NCBI GenBank assembly: GCA_963805255.1
Contig: CAWDTK010000019.1
Coordinates: 434,001-498,000 of the forward strand
Direction of reading: 5' to 3'
DNA: 64,000 nt
DNA from: Bog-532 sp963805255
Lineage (GTDB): Bacteria; Actinomycetota; Actinomycetes; Streptosporangiales; Streptosporangiaceae
Part shown: positions 59,210 to 64,000 of the stretch, in pieces
Layout of the letters: every line of letters starts with the position of its first letter
How positions within the stretch are numbered: the stretch's first letter is position 1
Program-made: the position numbers and the translations under genes
The notes under the pieces: model-generated
Database searches by the model: none
Seen by the model: the letters and a program-made list of their open reading frames with translations, nothing else
What the model was told of the DNA's origin: nothing

Positions 59210-59245
59210 GTACCAGGATAAGCAGGCTCTTGGTACCAGCATAAG
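59210..59245. promoter_or_regulatory. direct-repeat operator between XRE and MFS genes
   Basis: GTACCAGGATAAG at 59210-59222 and GTACCAGCATAAG at 59233-59245 (one mismatch in 13), 23 bp apart, i.e. about two helical turns. It probably binds the XRE regulator encoded to the left. Confidence 0.65.
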
Positions 59246-59266
59246 AGTCACAGCAAACTTTATGCC

Positions 59267-60994
59267 ATGACGAACATCACCGATCGCCTGCCGTCGCTGG
59301 CCACGGGCCAGCGCGAGCGCACCCTCCGCGTGCGGCGTATCCGCCGTATCCGTCCCGGGGCCGTGCTCGCCATCCTGCTGACCGGGCAGTTCATGGCGGT
59401 CCTCGACGCCTCCATCGTCAACGTTGCCATCCCCTCGATGCATGCCGGGCTGCACGCCTCCGGCGCGGGGCTGCAGCTGATCGTCGCCGGCTACACGATC
59501 GCGTACGCCGTGCTGCTCGTCACCGGCGCGCGGCTCGGCGACATCCTCGGGCACCGCCGGATGTTCCTGGCCGGCGCCGCGCTGTTCACGCTGGCCTCGC
59601 TCGGCTGCGGCATCGCGCCGTCCGCCGGGTCCCTCATCGGTCTGCGGTTCGCCCAGGGGGTCGGGGCGGCGGTGATGATCCCGCAGGTGCTCAGCCTGCT
59701 CCAGCGCACCTACACCTCGCCGGGGCCGCGAGCGCGGGCGATGAGCCTGTACTCGGCGGTGATAGCCGGCGGAGCCGTCGTCGGCCAGGTCATCGGCGGG
59801 CTCCTGATCAGCGCGGACTTGTTCGGCAGCACCTGGCGTCCCATCTTCCTTGTCAATGTCCCAGTCGGCGCGGTGCTGCTCGCTGTCGGTGCGGTGCTGC
59901 TGCCGCGGCCCGCCGGGCGCGAGGAGCCCGGGCGGTCGCTCGACCTGCCGGGCCTGCTCACCCTGACGCCCGCCGTGCTCGCGTTCGTGCTGCCGCTGGT
60001 TCTCGGCCAGCCGCTGGACTGGCCCGCCTGGGGCTGGGCGCTGCTCGCCGCGAGCGCGGTCGCGTTCGGGCTGCTCTTCGTCGTCGAGCGCCGGGTTGGC
60101 TCGCGCGGCGGGCAGCCGATCCTGCCCTCGTCGCTGCTCGGCCGCCCCGGCATCGCGACCGGGATCGGCGGGCTGTTCGCGGTCATGGCCGTATTCAGCG
60201 GCTGGTTTTTCGCATTCGCCCTGCATCTGCAGGACGGCCTTGGCGACTCGGCGCTGCACGCCGGCCTCACGTTCGCGCCGGCCGCGTGTGCGTTCGCCCT
60301 GGTCAGCCTAAACTGGCGGCGGGTACCCGCCCGGTTCCACCATGCGCTGATCGTCTCCGGCTTCCTGCTCAACGCGGCCGGGCTGCTCGGTCTGGCGGCG
60401 GTGCTGCGATCCGGTGGTTCTGGCGGAGTCGCGGTATACCTGCTCGCGGCGGTGGCCAGCGCCGGCCTGGCGGCGGCGTTCAGCCCGCTGATGACCAGGG
60501 TCCTGATGCGGGTGCCCGTGGAGATCGCCGCGGACGCGACCGGGGTGATCGTCACCGCGAACCAGCTCGGGTTCGTGGTGGGGGTCGCGACGTTCGGCAC
60601 GCTGTACCTGAACCTGGCCGGGCAGCTGCCTGGCGGCGGCGGTGCGGCCGCGGCGGCGTCGTTCCTGCACGCCTCCGCGCATGCCGACGCGATTACGTTC
60701 GTGGCGCTGGCCGGGCTGGCCCTGGTTGGCGGGGTCCTAGCCACGCTGCACGTACGGGGAGCCCGGCGGTTACGCCGGGCAGGGGCAACGTGCCTGCCGC
60801 CCCGGTCGCGCCGATCTGCCCGTCGTACAGGCCACAGCCCTCGCCCGCAAAGTGGCCGTGCCTGGTCCCAGACGGAATGGGCAGGCCCGCGCGGGAGCAG
60901 TGCGTGCAGGCAGCCTGGGCCGCGGCGCGAAGCGGCCAGGCCTGGTTGTAGTGGCTCACCAGGCCGTCCGCCGCGGACGTGCCACTTGCGGTAG
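59267..60994 (+). CDS. MFS transporter, 14-TM drug efflux (EmrB/QacA) type
   Basis: A 575-residue membrane exporter. TGQFMAVLDASIVNVAIPSM is the TM1 motif D of the DHA2 family (LDxTxVNVAxP), GARLGDILGHRRMFL is the motif A loop, and SLYSAVIAGGAVVGQVIGG is a motif C-like helix. Thirteen to fourteen helices run to about residue 500 (AGLALVGGVLATLHVRGA). The last ~75 residues are Arg/Ser-rich and unlike the family, and are likely read-through after a lost stop. Divergent from an XRE regulator, so expression is probably regulator-controlled. Confidence 0.89.
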   Translation: MTNITDRLPSLATGQRERTLRVRRIRRIRPGAVLAILLTGQFMAVLDASIVNVAIPSMHAGLHASGAGLQLIVAGYTIAYAVLLVTGARLGDILGHRRMFLAGAALFTLASLGCGIAPSAGSLIGLRFAQGVGAAVMIPQVLSLLQRTYTSPGPRARAMSLYSAVIAGGAVVGQVIGGLLISADLFGSTWRPIFLVNVPVGAVLLAVGAVLLPRPAGREEPGRSLDLPGLLTLTPAVLAFVLPLVLGQPLDWPAWGWALLAASAVAFGLLFVVERRVGSRGGQPILPSSLLGRPGIATGIGGLFAVMAVFSGWFFAFALHLQDGLGDSALHAGLTFAPAACAFALVSLNWRRVPARFHHALIVSGFLLNAAGLLGLAAVLRSGGSGGVAVYLLAAVASAGLAAAFSPLMTRVLMRVPVEIAADATGVIVTANQLGFVVGVATFGTLYLNLAGQLPGGGGAAAAASFLHASAHADAITFVALAGLALVGGVLATLHVRGARRLRRAGATCLPPRSRRSARRTGHSPRPQSGRAWSQTEWAGPRGSSACRQPGPRREAARPGCSGSPGRPPRTCHLR

Positions 60995-61172
60995 CCGCGC
61001 ATGGGTTCCAAACTGCATCGCCCTGGTGGCCGACATGGATATCTCGCGGCGGCCAGACATCACCGGCGACGGCTTGATCCTGGTACCCGAAGCAGAGCGT
61101 CGCCGACTAGGCTAGCGATCCTAATGGTCGCCAGGGCCTGATGCTGGAGCGACAGCGGCTGGAGTCGGATGG

Positions 61173-61814
61173 TTAGGCTGGCTGGGCCGTGGCCGGGCCT
61201 GGGCTTGACAGCGTTGGCTTGCCGGCTGCGGGTGTCAGGCCGGCCAGCAGGTTGGCCGCCGCGGCCTGGAATCGCGCGATGTCGCCGTAGGGGCGGGCGA
61301 CGAGCATCGCCCCTTCCAGGCCCCCCACGATCATGCGGGCGATGTCCCGCGCGGAGCCGGTGAAGTGCAGGCTGCCGTCGGCCCGGCCCTGCTCCAGGAC
61401 GCTCTCCAGCCAGCTCTCGTTCTGGTCGAAGAACCTGATGACCGCGTCTTGCATCGGCTGCGGGAGGGTCTGGTACTCCGCGGCGAGCATGCCGCACAGG
61501 CACATCTTGCGGTTGCGCAGCACCTGCAGGTACAGGCCCGCGTAGGCGTCCAGCTTCGCGCTGGCAGTGCCGTCCGCGGTGCCGGGACTCGTGAGAGCTC
61601 CCATGAAGCGGTCGGCGTAACGGGCGATGAGCGCCTCGCCGAGGGCGGCCTTGCTGGCGAAGTGGTAGTGCAGGGCGGCCTTGGTGATCTGCAGCTCGGC
61701 TGCGATATCGGCGTAGCTGAAGCCGTTGAACCCGCGGACCTGGACCAGTTGCTCGGCCACGTCCAGGATCCGCGAGGCCGTGCCGGCATCATCGCGCCCG
61801 CGCCCAGCAGCCAT
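61173..61814 (-). CDS. TetR-family transcriptional regulator
   Basis: A 213-residue repressor. TASRILDVAEQLVQVRGFNGFSYADIAAELQITKAALHYHFASKAALGEALIARY (about residues 12-67) is the TetR helix-turn-helix domain; the rest is an all-helical ligand domain with CLCGMLAAEYQTLP and GSARDIARMIVGGLEGAMLVARPYG. It is divergent from a cupin/DUF1059/SnoaL operon, with a palindromic operator at 61852-61870. Confidence 0.91.
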   Translation of the reverse strand: MAAGRGRDDAGTASRILDVAEQLVQVRGFNGFSYADIAAELQITKAALHYHFASKAALGEALIARYADRFMGALTSPGTADGTASAKLDAYAGLYLQVLRNRKMCLCGMLAAEYQTLPQPMQDAVIRFFDQNESWLESVLEQGRADGSLHFTGSARDIARMIVGGLEGAMLVARPYGDIARFQAAAANLLAGLTPAAGKPTLSSPGPATAQPA

Positions 61815-61851
61815 AAAATCCCTCCGCAGTCCTTGACGCCTGACCTACCAG

Positions 61852-61870
61852 TAAGTCAGAATCTGACTTA
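61852..61870. promoter_or_regulatory. palindromic operator of the TetR regulator
   Basis: TAAGTCAG-AAT-CTGACTTA, a perfect 8-bp inverted repeat with a 3-base centre, 38 bp upstream of the TetR start and 50 bp upstream of the cupin gene. The arrangement fits autorepression and control of the divergent operon. Confidence 0.8.
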
Positions 61871-61919
61871 TCGATAAGTAAGAATACCGGGGCCACCGCG
61901 CAGCAGCACCGGGGGCGAC

Positions 61920-62273
61920 ATGGACAAAACAGAGCACAAGAGCTTCCGGGCACCCGGCGAGACCCGCGAGTTACCGCGCGGCCGCGACGAGATCCTCAAC
62001 GTCGGCGGCGGGCAGATCGGCCGGCTGGTCTTCCAGCCCGGCTGGCGCTGGCCGAATGACGTGAAGCCGATCGCCGGCCACGCGAGCTGCGAGGCACCGC
62101 ACTTCCGGTACCACGTCAGCGGACTGCTGGCGATCCGGATGGACGACGGCGCCGAGTTCACCGCCGGCCCTGGAGACATAACCACGCTGCCCAGCGGCCA
62201 CGACGCCTGGGTCGTCGGCGACGAGCCGGTCGTGGCCATCGACTGGTCCGGCGCAGGCACCTACGCCAGGTAG
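61920..62273 (+). CDS. cupin-domain protein
   Basis: A 117-residue beta-barrel protein. VFQPGWRWPNDVKPIAGHASCEAPHFRYHVSGLLAIRMDDGAEF, then GPGDITTLPSGHDAWVVGDEPVVAIDW, are cupin motifs 1 and 2. The usual HxH of motif 1 is incomplete. First gene of the operon under the TetR operator. The DUF1059 gene starts 82 bp after its stop. Confidence 0.85.
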   Translation: MDKTEHKSFRAPGETRELPRGRDEILNVGGGQIGRLVFQPGWRWPNDVKPIAGHASCEAPHFRYHVSGLLAIRMDDGAEFTAGPGDITTLPSGHDAWVVGDEPVVAIDWSGAGTYAR

Positions 62274-62354
62274 CCGGGCGCACGCAAGCCAGGAAACCGC
62301 GGAACTCAGGAACACGGCCGGGATCGGCCCCGGCTCGAGGAAGGAGAGACCGCC

Positions 62355-62549
62355 ATGTCCCGAAAGATGATCGACTGCCGCCAGGTCCCCAACGAGATCG
62401 GCTGCACGCTCACCATCGCCGGCGGCGAGGACGAGGTCCTCGACGCCGCGGCAGCGCACGCCGTCGCCAAGCACGGCCACCAGGACACCCCCGAGCTCCG
62501 GGAGATGCTCCGCGGCGCGCTGCAAGACGCCGAGCCTGCGCTGGCATGA
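62355..62549 (+). CDS. DUF1059 small protein
   Basis: Sixty-four residues: MSRKMIDCRQVPNEIGCTLT with CTLTIAGGEDEVLDAAAAHAVAKHGH, the DUF1059 family pattern (a Cys near the start, then a helix ending AVxxHGH). Function unknown. GGAAGGAGAG precedes it. Its stop overlaps the SnoaL start by 4 bases (ATGA), so translation is coupled. Confidence 0.86.
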   Translation: MSRKMIDCRQVPNEIGCTLTIAGGEDEVLDAAAAHAVAKHGHQDTPELREMLRGALQDAEPALA

Positions 62550-62911
62550 GGACCGCCAGCGAGCCCGGGCTCGAGGACACAGCCACCGTCGTCCGCCAGT
62601 TCAACGCGGCCTGGAACGCCCACGATCTCGCCGCGGCGCTGGCCCTGACCAGCGACGACTGCGTGTTCGAGGCAACCTCGCCGACGCCGGACGGCCAGCG
62701 CCACGTCGGCCACGCGGCCATCACCGCGGCCTGGAAGCCGATCTTCGACGATGCGACGAGCCGGTTCACCGTCGAGGATTCGTTCACCGCGGGCGACCGC
62801 GTCGTGCAGCGCTGGCGATATGACTGGGACGACGGCCACGTGCGAGGCATCGACGTCTTCACCGTCCAAGACGGCAAGGTGACCGAGAAGATCGCGTACG
62901 TAAAAGGCTAG
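62546..62911 (+). CDS. SnoaL-like/NTF2-fold protein
   Basis: A 121-residue protein: VVRQFNAAWNAHDLAAALALTSDDCVFEAT, HVGHAAITAAWKPIF, and HVRGIDVFTVQDGKVTEKIAYVKG are typical of the SnoaL-like polyketide-cyclase fold, used as isomerase or small-ligand binding domain. Third gene of the operon. Directly after its stop a truncated Tn3 transposase sequence begins on the opposite strand. Confidence 0.86.
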   Translation: MRTASEPGLEDTATVVRQFNAAWNAHDLAAALALTSDDCVFEATSPTPDGQRHVGHAAITAAWKPIFDDATSRFTVEDSFTAGDRVVQRWRYDWDDGHVRGIDVFTVQDGKVTEKIAYVKG

Positions 62912-64000
62912 AGGCGCGTCGGGCAGCTTTGGGTCCGAGCCCGATGCCGGGCCGAAATGCCGGGTCCAGCCGATCTGGTAGGCGGTGCGTGCCAGGATCT
63001 CCAACAGGCCGCGTTCGGGCAGCTTGTCGTGAACCGCACTCTCCAGTGCCAGCGCCGAGGCGCGGCGTTCGGTGCCGGTGCGCCGTTTGAGCGCGGGCTT
63101 CCCGTCGGCGATGACCAGGTCGGCGTTGTCGGGATACCCGGCGTCCACCGCGGCGGCGGCCACGGTCAGCTCGGCTTTCCAGCCCGCGATGGCCTGGTCG
63201 GCGGTGGGTGCGATCCCGGCCTGGGCGCAGTAGTCGGCGACCAGTGGTTCGCACTCGGCCCACGACATCAGCTGGGTGTGCAGGTTGGCATACGACTCCG
63301 AGCCGGCGACCGCGACGTCGCCGCTGCGCAGCTCGTCCGCCAGGTGGGCGAACACGCACACCTCGAACTGCCGCCGCCGCAGCCGGGTGGGGTGGCGGCG
63401 ATCCCGCAGCGTGGCCTGCCACGCTTCGCCGGCGAACGAGGTGTCGATCAACTGGCCCTGGTGGTATTCGGGTAGGTACTCGCGATGCTGTGCCGGTTCG
63501 CGCGCAGCACCTCCACCGCGTCGATGATGCGGTGGTCGGCGCTGGCCGCCTCCAGCTCGATCACCTCGAGCAGCGCGAACAACGCCGCGCGATGCGAGCG
63601 GTAGTAGCGCTCCATCAGCGGCATCGGGTTGTCGCCGTGATGGGCGGAGACCGTCTCGTGCGCGGTCGACCGCCGGCGTCCGTCAAGGTCCTCAGCACCA
63701 TCCGCCCGGCCCGCTCGCAGACCGCCCCGGTCGGCTTCACGTCCACGGCGGCGGCATGGGCCACATCGGTGGCCAGCCCGTCCGCCGCATCGTCATCGTC
63801 ATCGTCATCGTCGCCGTCGGTGGGGCTGGGCGGGCCGAGGGCCTCGCGGACGTCGGCCAGCACGTCGCCGAGGACTCCCAGCAGCCGCTCGGATTCGGCC
63901 CGGTGCGCCTCGCGCAGCTCCTCCTGCTTGTCGCGGGCCTTTTTGGTGATGGCAGCCATGCGCTTGCAGAACATGGTCACCACCTCATCCCGGGCCCGCC
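62912..64000 (-). pseudogene. Tn3-family transposase, decayed, runs off the window
   Basis: Minus-strand pieces read in order: VTMFCKRMAAITKKARDKQE, ESERLLGVLGDVLADVREAL (from 63983), ETVSAHHGDNPMPLMERYYR then SHRAALFALLEVIELEAASADHRIID (63660-63500), and LIDTSFAGEAWQATLRDRRH through TAYQIGWTRHFGPASGSDPK to about 62915. These match the middle of Tn3 transposases. Frameshifts occur near 63665 and 63490. It stops at the SnoaL stop, so the catalytic C-terminus is missing. An eight-Asp run comes from repeated ATC GTC codons. Confidence 0.84.

Noticed and set aside
60693..60959. Minus-strand Cys-containing frame at the end of the MFS gene (CTHCSRAGL)
   Set aside because: Overlaps the atypical tail of the MFS gene and has no family signature; could be a remnant but is not supportable.

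Overview
The window looks like chromosomal DNA of a high-GC actinomycete. Supporting signs are the very high GC at third codon positions, frequent GTG starts, a mycofactocin locus (mftA, mftC, mftE and a mycofactocin-type SDR), a PIG-L deacetylase of the mycothiol type, DUF3040/DUF1707/DUF1059 proteins, a Ser/Thr kinase facing an FHA protein, an actinobacterial-type exosortase, and a MhuD-like monooxygenase. I cannot name the genus from sequence alone. No rRNA, tRNA or CRISPR array was recognised.

Layout. 0-4 kb: DUF3040 protein, acyl-CoA dehydrogenase, GNAT acetyltransferase. 4-7.3 kb: an IS5-family element, short tandem repeats and a frameshifted IS1380-family element. 7.3-15 kb: a DUF72 gene, then a broken-up mycofactocin locus. 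mftA is followed directly by mftC with no mftB. A copy of an ISAzo13-family element abuts the end of mftC, and an ABM-domain gene, mftE and an SDR gene sit between that copy and a second near-identical copy. mftD and mftF are not in the window. 15-28.9 kb: Hsp20 and a MerR regulator, a PRC-barrel-like protein with an internal 30-residue duplication, an FAD oxidoreductase, an HPr-kinase-like protein, an RraA-like gene (frameshifted), a CMD protein, a corA remnant, an AlkA-like glycosylase, a channel-like membrane protein, an SDR, a DUF1707 protein, a Gly/Ser repeat protein, and an internally deleted pyruvate dehydrogenase E1-like gene.

29-39 kb is the most rearranged part. A UDP-GlcNAc 2-epimerase gene is split by an IS4-family element with a 10-bp target duplication. 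That element is itself split by an IS3-family element with a 3-bp target duplication. The epimerase fragment then runs into two direct tandem copies of a 3146-bp unit. Each unit carries a 3'-truncated GT2 glycosyltransferase, an exosortase-family membrane protease and a secreted I36-type protein.

39-54 kb is mostly ordinary chromosome: deaminase, haem-degrading-type monooxygenase, PIG-L deacetylase, Ser/Thr kinase with convergent FHA protein, epoxide-hydrolase-like enzyme, glutamate-cysteine ligase family, GH15 glucanase, a sensor kinase lacking its phospho-acceptor His, and a MalY-type PLP enzyme. 54-64 kb: VOC protein, Tn3 transposase remnants, a second IS5-family copy inserted in a secreted-protein gene, an XRE regulator divergent from an MFS exporter across direct-repeat operators, and a TetR regulator divergent from a cupin/DUF1059/SnoaL operon across a palindromic operator. 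The window ends inside a decayed Tn3 transposase.

Several genes (IS1380 transposase, ABM gene, rraA, IS4 transposase, Tn3 transposase) are broken by single-base shifts, often in G or C runs, so either gene decay or base-level assembly errors are possible.
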